From Bacteroidota bacterium (GTDB lineage Bacteria > Bacteroidota > Kryptoniia > Kryptoniales > JAKASW01), in NCBI GenBank assembly GCA_021796055.1, contig JAJYOS010000202.1, positions 1 through 9,112 on the forward strand: a DNA stretch of 9,112 bases, in the 5' to 3' direction. Positions 1 through 7,120 of the stretch are shown here, piece after piece. The notes below the pieces were generated by a model that was given only the letters and a program-made list of their open reading frames with translations, had not been told where the DNA came from and searched no databases. How positions within the stretch are numbered: position 1 is the first letter of the stretch; each line of letters starts with the position of its first letter. Position numbers and translations under genes: made by a program.

Positions 1-42
1 TCTAATATCAGCGTGGAAGACCACCTTAATCGAATGAGATAG
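1..42 (+). CDS. Possible C-terminal end of an upstream gene (partial)
   Basis: Frame 1 is open from the left edge and ends at TAG (40-42), reading SNISVEDHLNRMR. Nothing can be recognised in 13 residues. The only support is that a hairpin at 70-93 follows, which would suit the end of a plus-strand gene. A minus-strand frame is also open here (ATG at 78 reading leftward off the window), so the direction of the neighbour is uncertain. Low confidence. Confidence 0.25.
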   Translation, partial: SNISVEDHLNRMR

Positions 43-69
43 TTGAGACTTTCGCGGGCTGAATTCTAA

Positions 70-93
70 GCCTGACATGCATGAATGTCGGGC
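70..93 (+). terminator. Hairpin, possible terminator of the upstream gene
   Basis: GCCTGACAT (70-78) pairs with ATGTCGGGC (85-93), nine pairs including one T-G wobble, around a six-base loop. The downstream stretch (94-129) is pyrimidine-rich rather than a clean T-run, so this is only terminator-like. It could also be a leader structure of the gene starting at 192. Confidence 0.35.
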
Positions 94-191
94 CAATTCC
101 TTCTCTTCCAATTTCTCTTCCTTTTAAATCCCACCACCGTGACTTAAATTCTGTCTCGTAAAAACAGAGACAACCAACACTTTATCGAAAC

Positions 192-1121
192 TTGAGATCT
201 AAAGTTCTTTTGCACATAGCCGTGCTAGTCGCGCTTATCGCCATGTTGAAGATCTTCGCGCAAAGGGCAATCGCCCACGATTCCGAGACGGGTATACTAA
301 CTTTCCGAAACATCCCTCTCGGGGCTGTGGTTCTTCTTGCAGTTGTCCTGATAGAACTGTTCAATAGGAGGCTTCCGATATTTCCGTATATCCTCGTGGT
401 TGGTTCAGCCTTCGCCTTTTTTGCCGCTTCTTTCTACCTTCCCCCTAAGGGCCATTCTCACGAAGTCGCCATCGTGATCGCGTACCTCGCACTTCTGTTC
501 TTGGTTTCGACGGCGCTGATTGTACCGTTCTCTTCAAATGTAAGAGTAGCAAACATTCTGGTAGTTCTCGTAATGATTTCAGGGATAGCTACGATTGCCG
601 GATTCATAAACACATTTTCAAATAGCGGCAGGTTTGATGGCAAGCCGGAGGCCGATGCAGCGGTGGTTTTGGGGAGCAGCGTTATCGGTCCTTACACACC
701 TAGCCCAGACCTTAAAGGGAGGCTGGACGCGGCCGCCGAGCTTTACGATAAAGATGAGGCGAAGAAGATAGCAGTCACCGGCGGCACGAGACGGTTCGGC
801 ACATTTGAGTCCGAAATCGGGGCGAGATACCTTGAACATATCGGCATTCCCGTCTCGGCAATTATCACAGAAGACAAAACAGAGAATACCATCGAGCAGG
901 TGATTTATGCCAAGAGACATTTGATTGGCAAGTTGAAGATGAAGAGAATAGTGATCGTCAGCGATGGCTGGCACCTGCCGAGGGCGCTCCTGATGTGCAA
1001 ATGGCTGAATGTTAAAGCGGAAGGTTATGCGAGCAAGTACAAGATGTCGTTTCAGTCGGAGCTGTTCAATCGGTTCCGTGAATCTGCCGGATTGCAGGCA
1101 TATATGTTATTTGGAGCTTGA
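192..1121 (+). CDS. Membrane protein with C-terminal DUF218/YdcF-like domain
   Basis: A 309-residue inner-membrane protein. Residues about 5-24, 43-58, 63-83, 93-113 and 119-141 are hydrophobic and look like membrane spans. The rest (about 153-305) matches the DUF218/YdcF/SanA fold: ADAAVVLGSS near 154-163, SPDLKGRLDAA at 171-181, TGG at 196-198, SE at 207-208, TENT at 230-233, and SDGWHLPRA at 257-265 with the His and Arg typical of the family. Members are tied to envelope integrity and possibly polysaccharide or cofactor handling, but the reaction is not established. The start is TTG at 192, because the frame closes at TAA 159-161 and no ATG precedes codon 18 (243). No good Shine-Dalgarno sequence is seen, so TTG 210 or GTG 222 are alternatives. 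It is separated from nusB by 48 bases. Confidence 0.85.
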   Translation: MRSKVLLHIAVLVALIAMLKIFAQRAIAHDSETGILTFRNIPLGAVVLLAVVLIELFNRRLPIFPYILVVGSAFAFFAASFYLPPKGHSHEVAIVIAYLALLFLVSTALIVPFSSNVRVANILVVLVMISGIATIAGFINTFSNSGRFDGKPEADAAVVLGSSVIGPYTPSPDLKGRLDAAAELYDKDEAKKIAVTGGTRRFGTFESEIGARYLEHIGIPVSAIITEDKTENTIEQVIYAKRHLIGKLKMKRIVIVSDGWHLPRALLMCKWLNVKAEGYASKYKMSFQSELFNRFRESAGLQAYMLFGA

Positions 1122-1159
1122 GAATTTCTTCATGAAAAGTGAAATAAATAATCACGGGC

Positions 1160-1163
1160 GGAG
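1160..1163 (+). promoter_or_regulatory. Ribosome binding site of nusB
   Basis: GGAG lies six bases before the ATG at 1170 and fixes that start. It is one of the clear Shine-Dalgarno sites in the window and marks nusB as the independently initiated first gene of the cluster. Confidence 0.75.
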
Positions 1164-1169
1164 TTCTAT

Positions 1170-1637
1170 ATGACTTCTCAGCGAAGACTCGCCAGGGAGC
1201 GCGTTCTTCAGGCGCTCTACGCATACGACCTTTCAAAGTCGGCACCAGACTTCCTGAGCAACGACATTTTCAAGGACCTCGAGGAAGGCGCGCCGATGGA
1301 GTTCGCAAAGAAACTTTTCCGCGACACGCTTGAAAACCTAGGCTCGCTCGACGTGATACTCCAGGGTCACCTTGAGCATTGGGACATAACCCGGGTGAAT
1401 CCTATCGACAGGAGCCTGCTCAGGATGGGGATCGCGGAGATCCTTTACTCGGAGGAGATTCCAACAAAGGTCACTATCAACGAGATCATTGAGCTGGCAA
1501 AACGTTACAGCACAGAGGAGAGCCCGAAATTCGTGAATGGGATACTTGATGCCTCACTGAAAGAGCTGGCCAACGACGGGAAGATTCAGAAAAGCGGGCG
1601 AGGACTTATAAACACTTCGACCAAAAAGAAGCAATGA
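1170..1637 (+). CDS. nusB: Transcription antitermination factor NusB
   Basis: A 155-residue all-helical RNA-binding protein. In well-studied bacteria NusB pairs with NusE (ribosomal protein S10) on boxA RNA and supports antitermination in rRNA operons. The N-terminus RRLARERVLQALYAYD (5-20) is the family's opening helix. The C-terminal signature runs from VNPIDRSLLRMGIAEILY (76-93) through IPTKVTINEIIELAKRY (97-113) to the invariant FVNGILDA (121-128). A basic tail follows (141-155, ending TKKKQ). Length is normal for the family. It starts at ATG 1170 behind GGAG and its stop overlaps the next gene's ATG by four bases (ATGA, 1634-1637), so it leads a compact five-gene cluster. Outside this cluster nusB commonly sits near ribH or ribosomal genes, so the envelope-gene partnership is less standard. 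Confidence 0.96.
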   Translation: MTSQRRLARERVLQALYAYDLSKSAPDFLSNDIFKDLEEGAPMEFAKKLFRDTLENLGSLDVILQGHLEHWDITRVNPIDRSLLRMGIAEILYSEEIPTKVTINEIIELAKRYSTEESPKFVNGILDASLKELANDGKIQKSGRGLINTSTKKKQ

Positions 1638-2905
1638 TACCCGAGAAGTATTCGCGCGGCACGATTTTCTCCTGGACACTTTTCGATTACGCGCGCACAT
1701 CTTTCTCGGTAATGGTCAAGACTGTCGGTTTCGCGCTTTACTTTCAGGCTATCGTAGCCGGAAGTACCGGCCGGGGGGATTTTTTTTGGGGGTTGGCAGA
1801 CAGCCTTTCCATGATAATTGCCGCGGGGCTTTCACCTGTGCTGGGGGCGGCCAGCGACTACTCACATAAGCGGAAGAGATTCCTTCTCGCGTTTTCCGCT
1901 CTTTGTATAACAGGAACAGCGGCTCTCTACTGGATTGAAAAGGGTATGATACTCCCCGGCATGCTTGTCTTCATTGCGTCCAATGTCGGCTTCCAGGGAG
2001 GATATACGTTCTACGATGCTTTTCTTCCCGAGATTGCTCCGAAGCATATCTATGGGCGCGTGTCGGGATATGGATTCGGCATGGGGTATCTAGGCGCACT
2101 TTCGATTCTTGCTTTATCTTATCCCTTGATCGAAGGCGGATTTGCCCCGTCGAATATTCATAATTTCAGATTAAGCTTCCTCCTCGCCGCGGGATTTTTC
2201 GCCGTCTTTTCAGTGCCGGCCTTCCTCGTGCTGCGCGATCACACCGGCGTCTCTCACCGGAAGGTTCCATACTTCCGTCTCGGTTTAAGGCGCGCGGTAA
2301 GAACATTCAGAAGACTTGGCCAGTACAAGGCCTTGTCGAGATTTCTCCTCTCGTTTTTTCTTTATATCGATGGGGTAAACACCGTGATTTTTTTTTCAGC
2401 GCTCTACGCGCGCGGTACGCTTGGGTTCACCCCGGTCGATGTGATCATCTTCTTCATCGTGGCACAGACGACTGCGATCCTTGGATCGATAGTCTTTGGT
2501 GTTTTAACCGACCACTGGGGACCAAAAAAGAGCATTAATATCACGCTGATCGTTTGGATAGCCGTGGTGCTGGGAGCCTTTTTCATTAAGACAAAAACGG
2601 AGTTCTACGTCATCGGTCTCTTCGCGGGCGCGGCGATAGGCTCATCGCAGTCGTCGAGCCGAAGTCTGATGGCGCTCCTTACGCCCCCCGAGCACGCGGC
2701 AGAGTTTTTCGGTTTTTACGACGGGATAGCCGGAAACGCGTCGGCGATTATGGGCCCGTTGACCTTCGGCGCAATTTCCAGTTTCACGGGGAGTCAGAGG
2801 ATCGCGGTCCTTTCAGTGCTGATATTTTTTGTCCTCGGACTTATATTCCTTCAACAAGTGAAGGTCCAGTGGGAGAGCAGAACTCAAGCCACGCTGGAGA
2901 ATTAA
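1634..2905 (+). CDS. MFS transporter, Atg22/UMF1 family
   Basis: A 423-residue polytopic inner-membrane protein with about 12 hydrophobic segments. The opening FSWTLFDYARTSFSVMV (12-28), the loop GAASDYSHKRKRFL (71-84) after the second span, GRVSGYGFGMGYLGALS (141-157) and the late FFGFYDGIAGNASAIMGP (358-375) are the signatures of the Atg22-like/UMF1 branch of the major facilitator superfamily. Substrates are mostly unknown in bacteria; yeast Atg22 exports amino acids from the vacuole, which is no guide to this protein. Translation is likely coupled to nusB through the ATGA overlap at 1634-1637, as no strong ribosome site precedes it. The gene carries a G6-A-T8-G5 tract (1773-1792) and a T9 run (2388-2396), both inside membrane-region codons. 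Confidence 0.88.
   Translation: MIPEKYSRGTIFSWTLFDYARTSFSVMVKTVGFALYFQAIVAGSTGRGDFFWGLADSLSMIIAAGLSPVLGAASDYSHKRKRFLLAFSALCITGTAALYWIEKGMILPGMLVFIASNVGFQGGYTFYDAFLPEIAPKHIYGRVSGYGFGMGYLGALSILALSYPLIEGGFAPSNIHNFRLSFLLAAGFFAVFSVPAFLVLRDHTGVSHRKVPYFRLGLRRAVRTFRRLGQYKALSRFLLSFFLYIDGVNTVIFFSALYARGTLGFTPVDVIIFFIVAQTTAILGSIVFGVLTDHWGPKKSINITLIVWIAVVLGAFFIKTKTEFYVIGLFAGAAIGSSQSSSRSLMALLTPPEHAAEFFGFYDGIAGNASAIMGPLTFGAISSFTGSQRIAVLSVLIFFVLGLIFLQQVKVQWESRTQATLEN
2896..2900 (+). promoter_or_regulatory. Ribosome binding site of the small Cys-pair protein gene
   Basis: GGAGA sits inside the last codons of the transporter gene, six bases before ATG 2907. It supports that start even though the encoded leader peptide lacks the usual basic residues. 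Confidence 0.7.
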
Positions 2906-2906
2906 A

Positions 2907-3311
2907 ATGAATATCCTTTTGTTGCTTATGATAATGATGAATAGCCTATTTGCGCCGTCTCAACAGGTCAAAGTGTTCGTTAAGCCTGAGGCTTTGAAGA
3001 TTCAAGTCGGAAGTAGTGACGTGTTTGATCTCCGGTTGCAGGCTGGTGAGGGAATACACGTGAATACGCGACCCTCTATCACAATCGAGTCTCAAACGAA
3101 AGGGGTGGAGCTTTCCATCAAGGAGATTTCGAAATCGGGAGAGTATCTCGACCTTGAAAAGGCGATCGAGATTAGTTGCAAGACAGTCGGATTGGCTCCC
3201 GGCGAGTACCGAGCCGATTTCGCCGTCGGCTTTACTTACTGCAACGACAACGAAGGATGGTGCAGGCTTGGCAAGGATTCCTCTTCCATCGAAATCGAAG
3301 TAGTCAAGTAA
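2907..3311 (+). CDS. Small secreted protein with Cys pair, DsbD N-terminal-like
   Basis: A 134-residue protein with a hydrophobic N-terminus (residues 1-16), probably a signal peptide, though it has no Lys or Arg before the hydrophobic run. The mature part (about 20-134) looks beta-rich: alternating hydrophobic strands such as VKVFVKPEALKIQVG and a final SSSIEIEVV. The segment FTYCNDNEGWC (109-119) puts two cysteines six residues apart (C112, C119) in a context like the thiol-disulfide N-terminal domain of DsbD, whose active pair is spaced CX5C. A third cysteine is C91. A periplasmic redox or copper-handling role is therefore possible but is inference only, and no DsbD-type membrane domain is encoded next to it. 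One base separates it from the transporter stop, and its own stop abuts the lpxH start. I cannot assign a named family with certainty. Confidence 0.7.
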   Translation: MNILLLLMIMMNSLFAPSQQVKVFVKPEALKIQVGSSDVFDLRLQAGEGIHVNTRPSITIESQTKGVELSIKEISKSGEYLDLEKAIEISCKTVGLAPGEYRADFAVGFTYCNDNEGWCRLGKDSSSIEIEVVK

Positions 3312-4049
3312 TTGAAGCCTGTCTATTTTGTGTCTGACATACACCTCGGTGCGCCGTCGCTCAGTTCGGATTTTGAGGAGAAGAGGAAAGATGAGCTTCT
3401 CAGATTTTTTGGAAAGGTTGAAGAAACAGGAAGTCGGATGGTCATTGTGGGCGACCTTTTTGACTTTTGGTATGAGTATAAGCACGTTGTCCCGAAGAAA
3501 TTCTTCTGGCTATACGCTAAACTCAAAGAGATGACTGATCGCGGGATTCCGATCGATTATATCGCGGGCAATCATGATTTTTATCAGGGAGAATTCTTCA
3601 GGAATTCCATAGGACTGAGGGTGCATCAGGATGGATTCTCTGAAGAGATCGGCGGCAGAAAATTCCTTGTCATCCACGGAGACGGACTCGCCTTGAAAGA
3701 CACCGGCTATAGGATCCTGAAGAAGATCTTGCGGAACAGTTTCGTTCAGAGATTGATTAGATGGGTTCACCCGGACGTAGGATTTTGGTTGGCTCATGCC
3801 TTTTCCAAGAAGAGCAGGGAATATACGACCAGCAAGGATTTTGGCGAGACCGACGGAATGCTTCTCTTTGCAGAGAAGAAGTTGAATGAGGGATATGATT
3901 ACGTGATAATGGGACACAATCATCTGCCGAAATTTGAGCGCTTCGGGAAAGGAATTTATATGAATTTGGGCGATTGGCTCGCTAATTTCACATACGGTGT
4001 TTATGATGGCGATGAACTGCAGCTACTGAAATGGGAATTTGAGAAATGA
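3312..4049 (+). CDS. lpxH: UDP-2,3-diacylglucosamine diphosphatase (LpxH-type)
   Basis: A 245-residue calcineurin-like metallophosphoesterase. LpxH hydrolyses UDP-2,3-diacylglucosamine to lipid X plus UMP, the fourth step of lipid A synthesis, at the inner face of the inner membrane. All metal-site motifs are present in order: SDIHLG (8-13), GDLFDFW (47-53), GNHD (86-89), HGD (122-124) and GHNHLP (201-206). The middle region 140-175, rich in aromatic and basic residues, corresponds to the lipid-facing insertion of the family. The start is TTG at 3312, immediately after the preceding TAA (3309-3311), because the DIHLG motif must lie close to the N-terminus. There is no strong Shine-Dalgarno sequence, which suggests reinitiation by ribosomes finishing the upstream gene. 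Its stop overlaps the PBP1A start. LpxG or another phosphoesterase is the only realistic alternative. Confidence 0.9.
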   Translation: MKPVYFVSDIHLGAPSLSSDFEEKRKDELLRFFGKVEETGSRMVIVGDLFDFWYEYKHVVPKKFFWLYAKLKEMTDRGIPIDYIAGNHDFYQGEFFRNSIGLRVHQDGFSEEIGGRKFLVIHGDGLALKDTGYRILKKILRNSFVQRLIRWVHPDVGFWLAHAFSKKSREYTTSKDFGETDGMLLFAEKKLNEGYDYVIMGHNHLPKFERFGKGIYMNLGDWLANFTYGVYDGDELQLLKWEFEK

Positions 4050-6322
4050 AATCGCGTTATTCAAAGGAAGAGATGGACAGGTATTTTAACGATCCCGAAT
4101 TCAGGAAATCAGCCGGTGGAAAAGGTATGAAGAAGATCAACGCCCAGAAACTCGCATTCAAGCTCGGTATTTGGACCGCGATTATTGTCGGTCTGATATT
4201 TTACGGCATGTATATCATTCATGGACTTCCTTCATTGGAGGAACTTGAAAACCCCAAGCCTGAGCTTGCGACTAGGGTGCTATCCGCCGACGGGCAGGTG
4301 ATCGACCAGTTTTATCTTAAGAATCGCGCAGTCGCCGATGTCAAGACTCTCCCACCATATGTAATTCAGGCGCTCATCGCGACGGAGGACAAGAAATTCT
4401 ACAGCCATTGGGGCCTCGACCCTATTCGCATACTCAGCGCGTTTGTAACCGACCTTGTCCACATGCGGATCATGGAAGGAGCCAGTACGATCACGCAGCA
4501 ACTCGCGAGGAACCTGTATCTGAACCAGGAAGTCACTTTGACACGGAAGATCAGGGAGGCCATCACCGCTGTTCAGATCGAACGCACATACACGAAGCAG
4601 GAAATACTTGATATGTACCTGAACGACGTCTATTTCGGCAGAGGCGCGTATGGGATTGAGTCTGCTTCCCAGCTATACTTTGACGAGCCTTCTTCAGACC
4701 TAACTATGCCGCAGGCCGCCCTTCTGATAGGGATGTTGAGGTCGCCCGGGAGATTCGATCCCGTCACACACCCGGCGCGCGCAAACATGATCAAGAATGT
4801 CGTTTTGAGGAACCTGCATGAAGACGGCAACATTTCCGAGGCCACGATGGACAAGGAGATGAAGGCACCGATCAATCTTAAGTACCATGGCCCTTCAACT
4901 GGTCTGGCCCCGAGCTTTGTTGAGATGGTGAGGCAGGAGCTCGAGAAGAAAGCAGAGAAATATGGCTTCGACATTTACCGCGATGGGCTGACCGTGTACA
5001 CCACGCTAGATTCGAGGATGCAGGCGTACGCGGACAGCGCTGTGGCGGACCACCTGCGAAAGTACCAGCAGATATTTGACGAGCACTGGCACTGGAGTGA
5101 GAACCAGGCAACTCTCCAAGCGGCCCTTGACAAGGCGATCAAGGACCTTCCTGAATACCGTGATGCCTCGACCGACGCGGAGAAGAACGCGATTTACAAA
5201 CAGCTCTATAATAACCCGGCATTCATAGACTCAGTGAAGAAGGCAGAGCAAAGGATACAGGTAGGGTTTGTATGCATTAATCCGCAGGACGGACACATAA
5301 AAGCGATGGTCGGATCTTCGAACTTCAGACATTTCAGATACGGTTTGAACCACGTCACTCAAATAGCCCGGCAGTGCGGATCGGCATTCAAACCGTTCGT
5401 GTACACTGTCGCCGTCGATAACGGTTATGCCCCTTCGTATAAACTGCTGAACCAACCGGTCACCATCGTTATGCCGGACGGCAAGAGGTGGTCACCAAGA
5501 AACGCTGATGGAGAGTTCGGAGGAGAAGTCACACTACGCGACGCGCTGAAATACTCGATCAACGTCGTGGCGGTGCGTGCCATACAGGAGATCGCCCCGG
5601 TTCAGCAGGTAATCGACTACGCGCACAGAATGGGTATCCAGACTTATATTCCTCCATACGCGTCGATCGCCATGGGAACAAGCCTTGTCGTTCCACTACA
5701 ACTGGCAACGGCTTACGGTGTCTTCGCGAATCAGGGAGTCCTTACGAAACCGGTCGGGATATTGAAAATCGAAGACAAGGACGGGAATGTTATTTGGCAG
5801 AGTCACACTCAGTCCACCGAAGTTCTTAGCAAGCAGACCGCCTACTTGATGACCAATATGCTGGAAGGAGTAATTAACGGCGGGACGGGGCAGAGGGTCA
5901 GGAATTACTTTTATTTAGATTGCGCTGGCAAGACAGGCACAACGAACAACTTTGCAGACGCCTGGTTCGAAGGGTACACACCCCAGCTTGTCGCAGGCGT
6001 CTGGGTCGGCTTCGACGACGAGAGAGTGCATTTCACAAACTGGTACGGCCAGGGCGGAACGGCCGCGGCGCCTATTTGGGCAATTTTTATGAGAGACGTT
6101 TATGACGATAAGTCGATAGGTCTCCCCATAACTTCATTTGTGCAGCCGCAGGGAGTCGTCACTGCGACGATATGCGCTCAGACGGGTATGCTGGCGACTC
6201 AATTTTGCCCGGACAAGGTGACGGAAGTATTCAACGCGAAATACCTGCCGCCGGTCTGCAATGTCCACACTTCACCGACCTCGGCAAATGTAAAGAAGCC
6301 GACAGGCAAGATAGGTTATTAG
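4046..6322 (+). CDS. mrcA: Bifunctional penicillin-binding protein 1A-type peptidoglycan synthase
   Basis: A 758-residue class A PBP: glycosyltransferase plus transpeptidase that polymerises lipid II and crosslinks the strands in the periplasm. A short basic cytoplasmic tail leads to a single membrane anchor (about 41-60). The GT51 domain shows ATEDKKFYSHWG (112-123, catalytic Glu114), EGASTITQQLARNLYL (144-159), RKIREAITAVQIER (167-180, Glu171) and ILDMYLNDVYFGRGAYG (187-203). A helical, charged linker (about 331-403) follows. The transpeptidase has SAFK (446-449), SIN (504-506) and KTGTT (629-633), so all three penicillin-binding motifs are intact. The residue before GSAFK is Cys444 where Pro or Ala is more usual. 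The C-terminal extension holds C710, C721 and C738. It starts within the lpxH stop (ATGA, 4046-4049) and is the last gene of the cluster. The symbol mrcA follows the E. coli PBP1A name. Confidence 0.95.
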   Translation: MKSRYSKEEMDRYFNDPEFRKSAGGKGMKKINAQKLAFKLGIWTAIIVGLIFYGMYIIHGLPSLEELENPKPELATRVLSADGQVIDQFYLKNRAVADVKTLPPYVIQALIATEDKKFYSHWGLDPIRILSAFVTDLVHMRIMEGASTITQQLARNLYLNQEVTLTRKIREAITAVQIERTYTKQEILDMYLNDVYFGRGAYGIESASQLYFDEPSSDLTMPQAALLIGMLRSPGRFDPVTHPARANMIKNVVLRNLHEDGNISEATMDKEMKAPINLKYHGPSTGLAPSFVEMVRQELEKKAEKYGFDIYRDGLTVYTTLDSRMQAYADSAVADHLRKYQQIFDEHWHWSENQATLQAALDKAIKDLPEYRDASTDAEKNAIYKQLYNNPAFIDSVKKAEQRIQVGFVCINPQDGHIKAMVGSSNFRHFRYGLNHVTQIARQCGSAFKPFVYTVAVDNGYAPSYKLLNQPVTIVMPDGKRWSPRNADGEFGGEVTLRDALKYSINVVAVRAIQEIAPVQQVIDYAHRMGIQTYIPPYASIAMGTSLVVPLQLATAYGVFANQGVLTKPVGILKIEDKDGNVIWQSHTQSTEVLSKQTAYLMTNMLEGVINGGTGQRVRNYFYLDCAGKTGTTNNFADAWFEGYTPQLVAGVWVGFDDERVHFTNWYGQGGTAAAPIWAIFMRDVYDDKSIGLPITSFVQPQGVVTATICAQTGMLATQFCPDKVTEVFNAKYLPPVCNVHTSPTSANVKKPTGKIGY

Positions 6323-7110
6323 AATATCCCTTTGTAAGCTCCGCCGTCGAACTGGATCGTCGAGCCGGTAAGATAACTGTTCTTGTCGGAGCATAAGAAG
6401 GTTACCAAGTTCCCGAATTCTTCGGGCGTACCTAGCCTGCCCAAAGGTATCTCGTTCACAATGTTTTTCATGGCAACTTCCTTAGTAATTCCCAACCTGG
6501 TCGCTGCCTGCTCCATAAGGTAGTCTATCCTTTTTGTCGAGACGTAATACGGGGCAATGTTGTTAACGAGGACGTTATCCCGCGCGAGATCTTTTGAAAT
6601 CGATTTCGCGAGACCGATAATCGAAGTACGGACTGAGTTGGAGAGTAGAAGGTTGTCGATCGGCTGCTTCACGGTAAGCGACACTATGTTCACAATCCTT
6701 CCCCATCTCTCCTTTTTCATGAATGGTGCCGCCTTCCTGATTAGCCGAACCGTGCTCATCAGATTCAACTCAACCGCGCTCATCCATTGATCATCGGTGA
6801 AATCATCGAAGCCACCGGCGGGCGGGCCACCCGCGTTCGTAACTAGAATTTGGACGGTACCGAATCGCGCGGCGATTTCGTCAAACATTCTGTCGATGTC
6901 CTCCGCTTTTGTCACGTCGGCCTGAACAGTAAAAGGAGATTGTCCCGTCCGAGATTTTATTTCCTCGGCGGCATCATTGATGTTCTGTCTGTCGCGCCCA
7001 TTAATAATCACTTCAGCACCCTCTGACGCGAGGGCAGCTGCGGTTGCTTTTCCGAGTCCCCTTGTCGAGGCTGCTACCAGGGCAACCTTGCCTTTCAATC
7101 CTAAGTCCAT
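6319..7110 (-). CDS. SDR-fold protein lacking the YxxxK active site (FabG-like)
   Basis: A 263-residue Rossmann-fold protein of the classical short-chain dehydrogenase type. Kept features are NAG (92-94, in TNAGGPPAGGF), the structural Asn116, Ser144 in NIVSLTVKQP, and the C-terminal PLGRLGTPEEFGNLVTFLCSD (222-242) with TGSTIQFDGGAY (248-259). The nucleotide loop is changed, AASTRGLG (13-20) in place of the usual TGASxGxG. At the catalytic positions Tyr is Ser157 and Lys is Arg161 (SNSVR). I recall a 'BKR-like' SDR subgroup with just such an imperfect tetrad, so this is probably a real subfamily rather than a decayed gene. The substrate is unknown, and annotation as 3-oxoacyl-ACP reductase would be unsafe. 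ATG at 7110 has GGAG (7117-7120) six bases upstream. It follows marC by nine bases and so is the second gene of that transcript. Its stop overlaps the PBP1A stop. Confidence 0.9.
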   Translation of the reverse strand: MDLGLKGKVALVAASTRGLGKATAAALASEGAEVIINGRDRQNINDAAEEIKSRTGQSPFTVQADVTKAEDIDRMFDEIAARFGTVQILVTNAGGPPAGGFDDFTDDQWMSAVELNLMSTVRLIRKAAPFMKKERWGRIVNIVSLTVKQPIDNLLLSNSVRTSIIGLAKSISKDLARDNVLVNNIAPYYVSTKRIDYLMEQAATRLGITKEVAMKNIVNEIPLGRLGTPEEFGNLVTFLCSDKNSYLTGSTIQFDGGAYKGIF

Positions 7111-7116
7111 CCATTT

Positions 7117-7120
7117 CTCC
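7117..7120 (-). promoter_or_regulatory. Ribosome binding site of the SDR gene, touching the marC stop
   Basis: On the minus strand TAGGAG combines the marC stop codon (7122-7120) with GGAG, six bases before the SDR ATG. This decides the start at 7110 over the out-of-frame ATG at 7114 and suggests coupled translation of the pair. Confidence 0.7.

Noticed and set aside
1..78. Minus-strand open frame from ATG 78 running off the left edge
   Set aside because: Only 26 codons are visible, there is no ribosome site and the residues suggest nothing; too short to call.
152..172. Inverted repeat TGTCTC/GAGACA upstream of the DUF218 gene
   Set aside because: Six pairs with a nine-base loop, no T-run and no matching regulator; cannot be told from chance.
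618..974. Minus-strand open frame of 118 codons opposite the DUF218 domain
   Set aside because: The plus strand encodes conserved DUF218 motifs over the same span; the antisense translation looks random.
2946..3485. Minus-strand open frame of 179 codons opposite the Cys-pair gene and lpxH
   Set aside because: It spans two genes with strong support on the plus strand, starts without a ribosome site and its translation shows no domain or signal; an antisense shadow.
3510..3923. Minus-strand open frame of 137 codons within lpxH
   Set aside because: It lies wholly opposite a gene with all five metallophosphoesterase motifs and shows no recognisable protein features.
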